From: Punica granatum
Lineage: Eukaryota; Streptophyta; Magnoliopsida; Myrtales; Lythraceae
Length of the DNA stretch: 64,000 nucleotides
Assembly: GCF_007655135.1 (NCBI RefSeq)
Contig: NC_045130.1
Location: 26,718,605-26,782,604, forward strand
Direction: 5' to 3'
Part shown: piece by piece, positions 1-11,983 of the stretch
Layout of the letters: every line of letters starts with the position of its first letter
Position numbering within the stretch: position 1 is the stretch's first letter
Translations under genes and position numbers: made by a program
The notes under the pieces: generated by a model
Told to the model about the DNA's origin: nothing
What the model saw: the letters and a program-made list of their open reading frames with translations, nothing else
The model's database searches: none

Positions 1-767
1 ATGTGACATCATGTTTGAAATAGTACGAAATATGAAAACAAGTTATGCAAATTCCACATTATTTTCTAACAAATAAAAAGGATGCATGCTGGGAGCATAA
101 ATTATTATCGCATCAAGACATAGGTCCATCCCTTAAAATCTGATGTATAGGAGGGACTACCGACTGACAACGCAGTAACCTCTCTCCAAGGTGGGGGCAG
201 TGATCGATTTGGTGTTCCGGCCAAATTAGAAGCCAACTATCGGCACAAAGCAATATTTACTTTCCACTTTTGAGCCACCGGAAAATCAGAATACCTGACC
301 TCAAGCTTTGAGGAAAGATCAGCATAACACTTTGACCACACAAACCTAACTAGATGTCATGTTGTCTATGATTCTTGTTTGTGGTATGAACGAATAATTA
401 TGCAATCAATTCATCTTCTAAGTACAAATGATTTGGACTTCATCAATGCAGTAACCTAGAACTTTACCTGAAATGAGAAAAACCGGTTTGATAATTATTA
501 TCAATATTGGAGCTTTCAATAGGGTTTTAGTATAAAAACTTCTAAACATAATCTCTGATATTATGTGGGTTTGATATTCCACACTCCACGTCAAGGTTTA
601 AATTCACCTTAAAGTCGTGTCATGGGATTGGGATTAATTATTCTTGTTAATTTCCTAGATCGAGTGCAAATAATCGGCCATCTGGGCAAAGGTAGGTTAG
701 TCTATGTACACAAAAGTGATCCAGACATTACTTCACCGTATAAAAAAAAAAAAGAAAAAGAAGAAAG
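1..767. other. Intergenic DNA, no gene recognised
   Basis: No reading frame of convincing length or homology is visible on either strand. The stretch around 150-350 is less AT-rich than the rest and could hold decayed coding sequence, but I could not tie it to a family. Confidence 0.5.
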
Positions 768-865
768 GAACTATATGATTACTTTTTTCATATGATTCGG
801 ATATAACTTAGTAGGAGAACTATATGATTGCTTTTTTCATATGATTCGGATATAACTTAGTAGGA
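768..865. repeat. 49-bp tandem duplication, two copies
   Basis: Unit 768-816 is followed directly by 817-865. The two 49-base units differ by one base (ATTACTTTT versus ATTGCTTTT). The near identity indicates a recent local duplication. A short A-rich purine run lies just upstream at about 741-767. Confidence 0.9.
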
Positions 866-1647
866 AAAAACAACAGCCTAGTTAGATGTCATGTCGACAC
901 ACGTAGAAAAGCAAATTCAGCTCATATATAGTGTCCAAACATACGAACATGCTGTTTTATAGGTTTTTGCATAGATTCTGTGCTGTGTGTCGTTATGCAA
1001 TTTCCGTATTCAAGCTCCCGATTCTCTGTATTCAACGCATGCATGAGTGCTCTGCTTCCTTTTCCTCTTTAAAACTTTGTGGCGTGCAATCGAACTACAA
1101 TGACAGTCATGGTCCATTACTTCCACTAAATAATGAGACACATCTTCACTTGGCTCTCGCGTTGGGATGAACATGGGCATAGCTTCGACGTAGAACCCAT
1201 TAATCCGAACTAGCACTCTACTATATATCTAAGGAGATTTATCCCTTAGAGGCAAGGATGGATACATGATTCGATTTAAGGGGATGAGATCCTTAGAGGG
1301 GAGAATGGAAAGATATTCTTTCCGAATTAAGAGGACGAATATAAAAAGTTCAACCAAAATTTGAAAAATTATATGTAAATTTTTGTAGAATGTCAATTTT
1401 AGGGAGCGATTGTCTTCTCAGCCCCTTTCCTCCCCCTTAGTCCATACCTGTTTAGAGGAGTATATCTCAGTGAACATCGTAATTTTGATTTGTTTATTTG
1501 GAAAAATTAAATGTAGGAATTGTGAATCCTACATATAAGAATTGAATCCTCCCGATTGCAAGGTATAGGTTGATCACCTCCTAGGAAAAATGGGAAAGTG
1601 AAGTGACAGGGACTGAGAGTTTATTAATTTATGAGAATTGAACAATG
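866..1647. other. Intergenic DNA, no gene recognised
   Basis: Two overlapping short reading frames on opposite strands lie at about 931-1216. They have no recognisable domain and low-complexity composition, so they are treated as chance. Confidence 0.45.
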
Positions 1648-1833
1648 GTGCGTTTGGTTTCAGAGTTAAAGTAACTTTGATTTTGATTTTGATTTTGATT
1701 TTGATTATGAAAAATGACAAATGAGATGAGAGTATAAATTTGACTTGGGAAACGTGTGTTTTTTGTCGTGTAGTGTGTTGAGTTAAAGTTAAAGTTAAAA
1801 TTAAAGTTAAAGTTTTTACAATCCAAACAAGGC
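1648..1833. mobile_element. Small AT-rich MITE-like element, family M1
   Basis: The left end reads GTGCGTTTGGTTTCAGAG and the right end reads as the approximate inverse, ATCCAAACAAGGCA. Inside are short tandem arrays of TTTTGA and of GTTAAA. The same end style and body words (TAGTGTGTTGAGTTAAAGTT) recur at about 44819-45010, 45672-45980 and 48644-48890, so this is a dispersed non-autonomous family. No transposase is encoded, and I could not fix a target duplication. Confidence 0.55.
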
Positions 1834-1959
1834 AGAAACATTTTGGTTTCGATTTGAGAGCTATACTATCACACCAAATTTCTTTTGTTTTTTTTTCCCT
1901 TTTCAATTAGGTTTATGTTCTAGAAAAAAGAAAAATAAAAGAGGGGAAAACAAAGGGAA

Positions 1960-3500
1960 TGTGATAACTCTATGAAAATAGAGTTATGGGACATTTTTAT
2001 GGGCATAATTGTGGCTATTATATCGAGTTTAGATTTGTTTCAATGGTTTTAGTTTAATTTTCATTCATATCCATTTTGATAGGTTTTAGTATTTTTTATT
2101 AGTTTTTAATCATTTTAATCGATTTTAAATCATTTAGTGGATTGATCATGACAGCCTCTTAATTCCTGGATATTTTGATCGGGTTCAACTTGATGAAATT
2201 GGCGCAAATTGCTTATGGTTAGAAAGTTTATTGAGTTGGGATTGCAAAGGTTCAAGTGGTTCGTGATTTGGAATTCGGACAAGGAAGATATGAGCTGAAG
2301 AATTTCGAGATGCAGTGTCGACTTATAGAGCTGTCACAGTTGCATCCGCGAGAATTGGAGGTCGTGACCATTGCTGATCTGTTAACACGGCCGACGTCTG
2401 TTTACTTCGAGCTTTTACGTGGGTTCCGAGCATGTTTAGAGAGGGAATTTAAGAGGGAGTTATTTTTATTTTCTTGATGACAATACTCATGAAATATAGA
2501 AGATTTTCTTTTATCTTAGTGATAGAGAATAGGAAATTTAATTTATAAAACAATATCTCTTTGCTTGGAGAGAGACTATCGGGATTCTAGGGTTCTATCA
2601 TTCACGTCTTTTAAGGGTCTGGAGAGGCCGAGCGTTCAGAATTTATTCGCTAGCCGACTTCGGCGACCAAGTTTGCGGAGCAGATCTAGATTGCAACCGC
2701 GACTCGAGTTAGAGAACCGACTCTACAGTATCTTCCTCGTTTGCAGCTATGTTTAAATTTTCTTCTTGTGGATCGATGTTGACTCTTTTGATCATGAGTT
2801 AAAACTCTTTTTTTTTTTAGGGTTATATGGAACCTAGTGTTTTTATATAGAATTGTGAATTATCTTTTGTATATCTATTGAATTCGATTGAATTGCTTGT
2901 CCTATATTTTTCTTAATGTGATTAATTTCTTGATCACCAATTAATTTGATTAGGAAATCTAGATGAGCTCGGGTGATGATTCTAGGTTAAGCCATGGACA
3001 GGATAGCCTAAGTATATTTTGAGTTGGAAGACCGACTAGTGTGAGGGATAAGAATATATCCAAAAGCCTTAGGTAGCCCACTATGATAGATAATTAATGT
3101 GTTTCTGCTTATTAATTGCCTAGAAATAGAGTAGTTAATTCGATACAGGAAATACATTTCTGTGACACTTGGAAGAGGTGTAGAAAAATTATAAAACTCT
3201 AAGTAAGTAATTCAAGAATTCAATAAAATAGAGAGAATGAGCACCGAAGGAAATTGAGAGTCCATATTCATCTCTATTTATTTTTACTCGTAGTTAATCT
3301 GTTGCTTAAGTTTAGTTTAGTTTTTTTTAGCTTTGTCTAATCGACTTTCTAAAAAAACTGATCGTCTGGATAAAAATTATTCGTGAAGGTTTTGGTATTT
3401 AGTGGGATCTAAATCAGTTTTTGTAGGACAATACTCTTATTTACTTTATATTACTTGTTCGATAACGTGCACTTGTGTTGATTTGAATTTTATCGCAACA
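1960..3500 (+). repeat. Athila-like LTR (copy A), 5' LTR position
   Basis: This 1,541-base block begins TGTGATAACTC and ends TTATCGCAACA, so it has TG...CA ends. It is preceded by a purine-rich run and followed by a decayed primer-binding site and gag remnant, which marks it as the 5' LTR. The same sequence recurs twice more, at about 29441-31165 and 31380-32949; shared words include TTGCTTATGG and ATAGAGTAGTTAATTCGATA-like text near the 3' part. LTRs of about 1.5 kb with this kind of boundary fit the Athila branch of Ty3/gypsy. Short reading frames inside it are not genes. Confidence 0.8.
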
Positions 3501-3535
3501 AGTTTTTAGTGCCATTATCAGAGATTGTTTCTAGG
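3501..3535 (+). promoter_or_regulatory. Decayed primer-binding region after LTR A
   Basis: Immediately after the LTR comes AGTTTTTAGTGCCATTATCA. Intact plant Ty3/gypsy elements of the Athila type carry at this point a G/C-rich primer site of the TGGCGCCGTTGCCGGGG kind. The window copy differs from it mainly by G-to-A and C-to-T changes, as expected from decay of methylated CpG. Confidence 0.6.
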
Positions 3536-4090
3536 CTTTTCATTAATATCGAGATCGAGATTAAGCAATTGCTGTTAGTTCTTACATCTATGTTGCTTTA
3601 CTTTAATTTAGTTTTTCTTTTGTTGATTTCAGGCGCTTTTGATTGTGCATTCGTTGTTCTCGGATTGCTGAGCTGCTTCCTTTCGACTCTGAGATCGAGA
3701 GAACTCTTCGTAGATAACTAAGAGGACGAAGGCAAGCTCCAGAACAAGACCTGAATATGGCAGAAAACAATCAACTCATCAATGCATGCAATCGGGTAAA
3801 TCATGTCAATCTTGAGGAGGAGAGGTTTTTACTGGAATATGATGTTCCATAGCCTGAAGGGATCCACTCGAGCATCCAATGTCCACCCATCCAAGCCAAT
3901 AATTTCGAGCTGAAGCCAAGTATCATTACTATGGTAGCGAATTCAACTTTCGGAGGAAGACGGAACAAGAACCCAAATCTACATATGAAATCTTCTGACA
4001 AGAATCCGAATCTATAGATCGTAACCACTGCACGGCACCGAACTCCTTTTCTTAAACCATTGGCATTTACGTACGTTTGAGAATTGATAG
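3536..4090 (+). pseudogene. Athila-type gag remnant
   Basis: A frame opens at the ATG at 3757, about 260 bases after the LTR. An in-frame TAG follows the residues EYDVP, and further stops lie downstream near 4016. Between the stops the recognisable Athila-like gag segment is GIHSSIQCPPIQANNFELKP, which corresponds to the conserved start of the retrotransposon gag domain (in this family, 'IQxPxIxANNFELKP'). Everything after about 4090 is unrelated, so the rest of gag and all of pol are missing. The product is not expected to be functional. Identification rests on this motif plus position behind LTR A. Confidence 0.7.
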
Positions 4091-5750
4091 AACAGTCAAA
4101 CCTCCTTTTCACCCGTTCTTTTCCATAACAAACAAAGATATTTATACTCAGCAGGGCCCTCCACTAACGAAGTGTTACGAATAATTGGCTCCTGTACATC
4201 TGCCATGGACAGCAACTTCATTAGCTGAGGTTCGATGTTTACTTTTCTTGTTTTTTTCCTCTTTTGTTTTTTTTTGGTCGGTTTATCAGTATGAAAATTT
4301 TCCTTTTTTTTTTCAGTTTTTCCGAGTGGATTATCAATTTTTTTTTTCAGTTTCTCCGGGCGGATTATCAATTATTTGTCCTGTAAACTTACGAATGAAC
4401 TAATCATACAACTCGCGCGATGTGCAGATATTTGTTTATACTATTGATATTACTAATTTTATAATACAAAATATTAGAAATAAATAAAACACATTGGAAG
4501 TAATTACATGAATTTGTATCTCTAAATAATTTGTAAAAGTCTCCTTGGAAACCCATAATAAATTTATAAATATGTTATGAAAAGTTGAAAAAAAAAAGAA
4601 AAAAAGATCAAGTTTATATTAATGGGGAGCCTCGAAGAGACGGCTCACCACAAGCAGAGAGGCATGAACAAAAGAATTTCATGAGTCCAATACACTTATG
4701 TGAAAAACCCTCGTTGCACGAATGCAAAAATTTTGGGAAAATAGACTAATTTAATATATATATATATATATATATTGTGCGATCAAAGACCGTCCCATTT
4801 TTAAGAGAAACAAGAAGTAAGGCCCGGGAGTTCACGGGCTAAAATTTATACGATAATTAATAAAATTAATGTCATATATTCCCGTAATGTAATCCCTATA
4901 AAAATGATTTTATATTTTATTTTACATATGCATGGCCTTTCATGCATGCAGATCTACTACCTTGAGGTGTTGAGTGGTCTCGAAGCTCAACCCCCTATAA
5001 CAACAACAAGATATATCAATTCTCCCTAATTTAAAAATCCCTCAAAATATATTTTTTCATTTATACAACAAAAAAATAACAACGAATAATACTAAATTCT
5101 CCATATTATATTATCATATCTTTTCTAGAAAATAGAAAGTTTATTAGATCTCCGAACAAAAATTTTCTATGTACTTAATATCTAATCATCCTCCTTTAAT
5201 CTATATTCTATATATTATGTAATTTATATTCCTCCCGCAAGATCTTAAAAAAGTCTTTCGTCCATGCGAGGAGGAGCTGTCACATAAGCGTTATCATGCG
5301 AAGAGAAGCTACCACGTATGAATTGACCCTCTCTATTAAATATAGAGTAACTTTCTACCATACCCCTATAGTCTGTAAATCGTCTTTAACTTTATTCTTC
5401 CTCAACTTCCTCTCACATTAAATCATCTTTGACTTTATTCTTCCTTGACTTCCCCTCCCACTAACTTCTTTTTCGATTATGAAAATATAAATGATAACAC
5501 TTCAGTAAAATTGATCTTATGAAATCTACTCACTTTGCGCAGGCTGATGAACTAGTCTATATAAAATATAATCTACTCACTTTAAGATGATAGATGGTCT
5601 TATGAAATCCAAGACCACACCTTTGTAATTTCTATTCAAGATAGTTAATGAAGAAGTTTCATACTCCTATGTCCCTTATTTCCCTTCATGTCATATATCG
5701 TAAAGCAAAATAAAAAGTTTTTTTTTGCAAAACTCTATATTAATTAAGCC
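4091..5750. other. AT-rich intergenic DNA with a TA microsatellite
   Basis: No gene is recognised. T-rich runs lie at about 4225-4370, and a (TA)n tract of about 24 bases lies at 4752-4776. Between 4620 and 4960 the sequence is less AT-rich, but I cannot match it to anything. Confidence 0.55.
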
Positions 5751-7640
5751 CTTAATAATAAAATTCAATCTATTATAAATTTTTATATTATATAAACTTG
5801 ACTACGCCATAATAAGTAGGGGTATAACAGTAAATATTTTACAAATACATACATTAATATCTTATATAAAAATTAAATAATGATACATATTGTTGTAATT
5901 AAAAATAGAATATATGAAAATGAATAAACTATTAATTTGAATCTCTTAATTACAAATATTTATAATTATAATAATGAAAATTAAATAATAATACATATTA
6001 TTGTAATTAGTAATAGCATATATGAAAATGAAGAAAATATAATTAAAGCAATACTAAGAAGAACTCAAATCACATATTATCATTTTAATAGCAGATAAAT
6101 ATGGCTTATTGTCTAAAAAAGCACGACCTTTGCACTTTTTTCTAAATATAACACGACCTTTGAAAAATAGCACATAAATGCACGACATTTGTATTTTTTC
6201 CTACATTTATATTTAATTGCGCACTTAGCATAATGTAATTATTTAGTCAAATTGTAACGATAATAGCTAGCGGGAGTTAACGATGCAATGTGATATAACA
6301 TGTTTGAACGAGCAGCACTTGGCACTGTTAGCTCCATATTAGCTATTATCGTCCAATCATGTGGGATCTACTCATCCAATCATGTTCTATCACGTGGTAC
6401 CGTTAGCTCCACGTTAGCTTTGACTGAATAATTTACATTATGCTAAATGCGCAACTAAACCTAAAGGTCGTGCTATATTTAGAAAAAGTGCAAAGGTTGT
6501 GGCTTTATATGCTACTCTCCAAAGGTCATGTTATATTTAAAAAAATGCAAAGATCGTGCCTCTTTGTGCTATTTTCCAGATGTGTGTTATATTTAGGAAA
6601 AGCGCAAATGTTGTGTTTTTTCTGGTAGTTAACCCAATAAATATTCATAATTTTTCTATATGAGATTTGAGTAAAAATAGTGCGATCAATAGTGAAGTTA
6701 ATGTATACATACATCTATATACAATATAAGCTTGACTACATCGTAATAAATAGGGGTAGAATAGTAATTACCTATTAATTCATAGGTTAATTGCTATATA
6801 GAAATTAATAAAGTATAATAATAATAATTATTGTGATTATTGTGATTAATAATACTATATAATTCAAAAATATTCAAAAGTAAGAAAAGGAGGATTTCAA
6901 TTTCATTAGTTCTACATCTATACATATATATATATAAACTTGGATACAAACTAATAAATAAGGGTAAAATCATAAAATAAGTAACATGTTATGTTATGGT
7001 CAAATTATGAGATGTTTGAAATTAATTTAATGTAAATATTTATATTATTAATTTATATAAACATAATCACATTGTTTTGATAAGTACACATTATATTATA
7101 AATATATTTGTTCTACACAATAAATGAAATTGTAAGCATCAACCCAATTAATTAATAGAAAACATTTTACATTGATAATTTTCAGTATGATAAATAAAAG
7201 TAATACATATTATTCTTATAAAGATAAGTGTATATATATATATAAAATTCAAGTTTATATATATAGATTATTTAGAAATATGTTAGTTCTATCCAATAAT
7301 TGAAATTGCAAGGATCTACTCAATTAATTAATATAAAAAATAATTTTCAGGGATAATTTTCAGTATGATAAAATAAATATAATACAAATTATTCTTATGA
7401 AGATAAGTACATACATATATATGAATTTTTAGGAATTTAACATTGCCTTTATAGATATAAGATTGATAATTGAAATATAATATATGAATTTATTACATAA
7501 ATTCGTTATTTATGAATTGAATAAAAATAAACCTTCTACGTATCAATGTAATCATATGACCTATTATTTTCATATTTAACTTTTACTATAAACTTTTCTT
7601 TATAAAGACCGTGCAATGCATGTGTTCAATAAGCTAGTAT
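5751..7640. repeat. Very AT-rich block, probable decayed MITE cluster
   Basis: Phrases of the form TATAAACTTGACTACG...AATAAGTAGGGGTA recur with variations at about 5791, 6725 and 6935, so related short elements are stacked here. Two near copies of AGTATGATAAATAAAAG followed by TACATATTATTCTTAT occur around 7180 and 7360. The block closes at about 7608-7630 with a palindrome-like CCGTGCAATGCATG. It contains no credible reading frame. A fold-back element is nested at 6102-6636. Confidence 0.5.
6102..6636. mobile_element. Fold-back / Mutator-like non-autonomous element
   Basis: The two halves are long imperfect inverted repeats. The left arm carries AAAAGCACGACCTTTGCAC and, later, GCATAATGTAATTATTTAGT; the right arm carries the reverse complements in mirrored order (ACATTATGCTAAATGCGCA, then AAAAGTGCAAAGGTTGTG). 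The arms reach about 150-200 bases each, as in fold-back or MULE-type elements. A short direct repeat, ATAAATA, sits on both sides (before 6102 and after 6636). No transposase is present. The short frames at 6440-6714 fall within the arms and are by-products. Confidence 0.65.
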
Positions 7641-9988
7641 AATTATAAATAGACGGCTTATGATTGTTCATGGATTCAAGTCTTTTCAGCTTCTAGAAGT
7701 GAGGTGGCAATAGACAAGACGCCAACTCGTCATGTCCTTATTGGTAGTGACTTGAAAGGTCTTACAACCAGAGACATTTCTTCTCTTAATTGACGCATTC
7801 TAGGACATCATTTCGGCTTTTATTATTCTATATAAACGGTTACCCAACTATCCACTGATATAATTAATTTTTTTTATCAAAAACTATATTACATGTTATT
7901 ATGACCTCTAAATTCTAAATAAATAGCAGAAGGCAGAAAAAAAATCAAGAACCAGATAAAAAGAAGTAATTATTTGACAAAACTAAATTACTGTATAGTT
8001 CATAATTCTAAACCGGTTTTACAAGGAATTCACTCAAAAAAAGGAAATCAAATATCGAATCCAGTATGGATGAGTGAAAGAGGAATGAGAGGGAAAGAGG
8101 AATGAGACTAGAGATATAACATTTGAAAAGAAAATGAGAGACAACTCAAATTAGACTAAAAATATCGATTTGTAGCTTATTTAAATGTGAGTGACTTATC
8201 ACTAATTTTAATTTAACGACTTTGGGTTGGGTTCCGAAATAAAATCATGAATATTTTGTAAACCTCACAGGATTTTGACATCTAATATGCAACCATTAAC
8301 AATGAAATTGGACGCGCAGCAACATTGTTGGCAAACTGCCTTAGAGTGAAGTTGACATCATGGGCGATTGCCAACAGACAGGATCTCTATCGTACAAAAT
8401 CATTACAAATGATTTCGTCGTGGAAAATGGCTTAATCTTGGCCTAAAATATTACTGTAACTACTTTTTATGCAGAAAAATTCGCAGCCTTAGGCTCAGAC
8501 TGACCCTCACTGGGAAATCTACCCCACCACATGATATCTTAACAGTTTGGGACCCCATCATATCTTGATGTTGCAGAATTGACATGTGAGCTAACTCTCT
8601 GATTATATATATATATATATATATATGTATATTTATTTATTTATTTTATGCAATCCGGGCTTCACCCAACAAATTCCCTCGGTCTCATGAATTTCCTACA
8701 GTGCACATATTAGGTAAACAAGGTCAAAAGCCTAGCAGGTGGCCTCAAGAGGTTTCGAATTTGAAATCAAATGATTATTTATACTCATCCTTACCATTAG
8801 CTCAAACTTTTAGGGTCAACTCTTCGATAATATATTATCTGAAAATGACAGATGACCAACCTTTTGCATTCGGAGGGCATTGGCCAAACTGCAGCATGTC
8901 ATATTAGCCACAGTTTTTTAGATAAACATCACTAAAGTTGTTGATATAATACTCAAAATGGCCGATAAGATCGATGTCCTAAAGCACCTGTATCATCTCA
9001 GTAAGTGCGAAATTTTTTCTGCAATTTTAGAGTTCTTTTTGCAGAGCTGATCATATCAACATCGGTGAGGCATCTAATCGTTAGAGGTTGTGTCAAATGT
9101 TCATCTCTGAAAAAGAAGTTCTTCAATATGAAAAGATAAGAACAAGATGACTTTAGAAATTGATCATTCGAAAGGGTACATGAGAGCAATTATTGATATT
9201 GATATGAGGAAAGGTAAACGAGTCATAAGTCTAAAAGTGCATAACACTAATTTAAGGAGAGGGGAAGGAATTAGGACGAGATTGGCCCAAGAAATGCTAC
9301 GGACAAGAATTGAACTCAATAATTGAAAGTATGAGGAGAGTGTAGAGGCACTGCACTAGTCTCGTTTTTTGCAGTTGAAATAATTTCCTTTTCCTTTTTG
9401 TTTTTGTTTTCTTTCTTGGTGAGATAACAGGCATTTTCGGCTTATTGACTGACATTTAATCCCACTCAGCTAGCGTCCTCTTTGCCCTAATGACGAGATG
9501 CTTTTAGTGTTGAACCCTCTAGACTCAATATAAGGATCAACATCAATCTAAAAGAAGAAGCATTAGTTGACATCCATGACTTGTAATGATGCTCAAAGAC
9601 CCCAGGCACAAGGAGAGAGCATGGAGATGTTTTCTTTCTCTTAAGGAAATTTGAATGGATGAATGTATACAGACAACACACATAACGTGCACCCTCTCAT
9701 AAGTCATAACACCCATAGTATATATACATACATATATATATATATATATCACCCATCTTTTTTTGCTCGGAACTATACGACATATCTACTTCAAACTTAT
9801 ATATGTATCTGTACATATATGCTCTATGACTAATTTTATATATATTGAAGAATAGAGGGCGAAGCAAAACTAAAATATCTCAAATCTACTTAACGATATA
9901 ATCTAATTATGATTAGATAATATCTCCAACATTCTTACTTCTTCATTTGCATTAAATGCGAGGAAATTCTGTCAAAATGTACAACTAT
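7641..9988. other. Intergenic DNA, no gene recognised
   Basis: AT-rich with (TA)n tracts at about 8605-8626 and 9722-9750 and a TTTA repeat at 8631-8647. Short frames at 8701-9189 and 9487-9752 have no recognisable domain. Confidence 0.5.
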
Positions 9989-10004
9989 AATAATATTCCT
10001 TTTG

Positions 10005-10173
10005 ACCAACGTGGGTTGGTTCAAGTTATTCGACACTTGTTCCACTTAAACAAAATCTTGGGTTCGAATCATTGTGAATGCAAAAAATTCACGTTGGGAG
10101 AGGCCGACTCGGCTCGACTGGATTAGTCGAAACTCAATTGAACTTTCGGATACCTTGGTTCATGCCAAATAAA
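10005..10173 (+). mobile_element. SINE, full-length copy, family S1
   Basis: This 169-base unit starts ACCAACGTGGGTTGGTTCAA, has an A-box-like GGTTGGTTCAAG, a B-box-like GGGTTCGAATC about 40 bases later, then a body with CTCAATTGAACTTTCGGATACC and a short A-rich tail. It is flanked by a perfect 16-base direct repeat (9989-10004 and 10174-10189, AATAATATTCCTTTTG), the typical target duplication of LINE-mobilised SINEs. Related copies or parts lie at about 10190, 19312, 21378, 49285 and 63020. Confidence 0.8.
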
Positions 10174-10189
10174 AATAATATTCCTTTTG

Positions 10190-10262
10190 GACCAACGTTA
10201 GTTGATTTAAGCCGTTCATTGTTTGTTCTCCTTAAGCAAAGTCTTAAATTTGAGTAAAGTCC
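10190..10262 (+). mobile_element. SINE S1, 5' part of a second copy
   Basis: Directly after the 3' target duplication of the first SINE, the sequence starts again with ACCAACGTTAGTTGATTTAA and an eroded B box (AAATTTGAGTAAAG). The 3' half is missing, because the sequence passes into the degenerate gag gene at about 10262. Confidence 0.65.
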
Positions 10263-10283
10263 CGTTCATCTTGGGTCGGGTGC

Positions 10284-11414
10284 TCAGGGAAGTAAAGATT
10301 CTCGATGACCGTAGTCTGCCACGCACTGCCACGCAGTCATAACCCGTTCGATTTCACTTAGGCGATCTATGGACGTCTGGTCCTCCCGCCAAGTGTGTTC
10401 GAACTCGGTTTGCGCCGTACCTTTGGGAACCGTCTGTAAGCCACCTAACTGCCTCACTACTTGCGCCGGAAAATAGGTGGTGGACCCCGCATGGCTTACA
10501 AGTGGTACTCCGTTAAAATCAAGACATTTAAGGGTCATGGGTCCGGGTGGCATCCACGCGGCGCGCCATTTAAAACCCTTTTGATGCTATTTCGCAAAAA
10601 ATTTTGATCCACTCGGAAACCTTGCGTTTCTCCACACGCAACAGAGGTAGTAACCGCGAAATGATAGACTCCGGACGTGTGAAAAACATAACCGGACGAA
10701 CAAGGCCAAAGGGGTTTGCATGGCTTTGGGGCCAAATTTGCAAAAGGATTGGGGACCCTCTCAACCTTCGATCGGTCTTTCTTGTAACGCGATCAAGGGA
10801 CCGTATGGTCTCGGCTAACAAGGCCACCTCGTACTCCCGGCCTCCAACCACTTGGAGGACAACGCTAGCTAAGGCTGCGTCAATGTGACCAGCCGAGCGA
10901 GAGAATAATATAGTCCCAAAAATTAAGAATAAGATCGCATGACAAAATTTTTTTTGTAAAAGATCCCCTTGAACCTCGCGCGCTCGTATTTCAATAAAAT
11001 GGAGGAGTTTCGCGGTGACTATCTCTGTGCCACCGGAATATGCAAGTTCGGCTTGTAGCTGAGACCTATGCGCCCTGAGTAGACGCGATACCAAAACAAG
11101 TCAGGTGGTGTGGAAGTTAGGTTCCACAATGCTGCGGGTGGCTGCAATTCTTCCAACGAGAGTGCGATATTTCTCGATGGTAGGTGTGAGCTCGGTACCT
11201 TAGATGTTGAAGACGGCGTGGACTAGGTCCCAAAACGTCAGCGCTGCTCCTAAGAAGTTCCAATCCACTCGGCACATGGCTAGCATTGGTATATCCCCAA
11301 CAAAGGTCCTGATGTAATCGCGGTCGACTTGGCGTAGATGACCCAGATGTGACTGATTTCCTCGAGTGGTGGCGTGACCCTATCGAGGTGTGGAAAGGAG
11401 ACCGAGCGCGCCAT
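10284..11414 (-). pseudogene. Ty3/gypsy gag-like gene with DUF7745 domain, broken
   Basis: Read on the minus strand from an ATG at 11414, the protein begins MARSVSFPHLDRVTPPLEE. It continues through the family's features in different frames: a GDIPMLAMCRVDWNFL-like segment, a TELTPTIEKYRTLVGR segment, then SQLQAELAYSG, a long stretch with SAGHIDAALASVVLQVVGG, and finally QVVRQLGGLQTVP near 10430. DUF7745 proteins of this kind are annotated in great number in some eudicot genomes and accompany retroelements. At least one frameshift (near 11320) and two internal stops break the frame. Upstream lies a primer-binding site and LTR in the right order for an element transcribed on the minus strand. 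No protease, reverse transcriptase or integrase follows, because the SINE pair ends it at about 10262. Confidence 0.75.
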
Positions 11415-11961
11415 CTCTTACCAAGATGAAAGGAAAACCGATTTAGGACTAGTTAATACAAATGACGCCTAATTTTGAAATTAGATGATGCATGGATACA
11501 GAAAATAAATGCCCACGGCTTAACGTATACACTGTACATCTCTCTCAAAAACAGAAAATGACTCAAATGGCGCGCAGGCCGACTCAATGGATTGTTACTG
11601 AAGTCAGGTTGGAAGATGGCATGGAGCTCCTGCAGTATGCATGGTTTCGGCACTACAAGGACCGTGCTACCTAGGGATGGGGGCCCCCGACTCAAGGGTG
11701 TCAATTCCTTGAATCGAGCGGGATTCTTTTCAAGGCCTAAGCGACAGTCGAACTGCGCACCGTACCCCTACTTCGAACCCCTATCTAACCTATGCTCCTA
11801 TTTCCGGTCGTGGGACGCGACCCATAGGTACCTAGAGTTATCATGATATGCGATGCGAGTGCATAAATGAAAGTGCGTAAAGTAGATAAGCGGGAAATTA
11901 CGGAAAGAGATAAATGAACAAGCAAACAAAGCAAGCGAGAACGAGCCCGAACCCTTTAAAA
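11415..11961 (-). other. 5' leader of the DUF7745 gypsy element
   Basis: Between the primer site and the gag start lie about 550 bases without an open frame of interest on the minus strand. The short frames on both strands here do not match a family. Untranslated leaders of this size are usual in large Ty3/gypsy elements. Confidence 0.5.
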
Positions 11962-11982
11962 GTCCCCAGCGGAGTCGCCAAG
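11962..11982 (-). promoter_or_regulatory. Primer-binding site of the DUF7745 gypsy element
   Basis: On the minus strand the LTR ends GTGCGCACA and is followed by ACTTGGCGACTCCGCTGGGG. The TTGGCGACTCCGCTGGGGA type of sequence is the usual post-LTR priming region of several plant Ty3/gypsy groups. Its position one or two bases from the LTR end fixes the LTR boundary at 11984. Confidence 0.7.
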
Positions 11983-11983
11983 T

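Noticed and set aside
1677..1707. CRISPR-like short regular repeats
   Set aside because: These are hexanucleotide runs of a MITE-like element in a plant genome without spacers.
10570..11094. Host protein gene of 174 residues on the minus strand
   Set aside because: The frame is the middle of a broken DUF7745 gag, with upstream and downstream parts in other frames and a primer site and LTR ahead of it.
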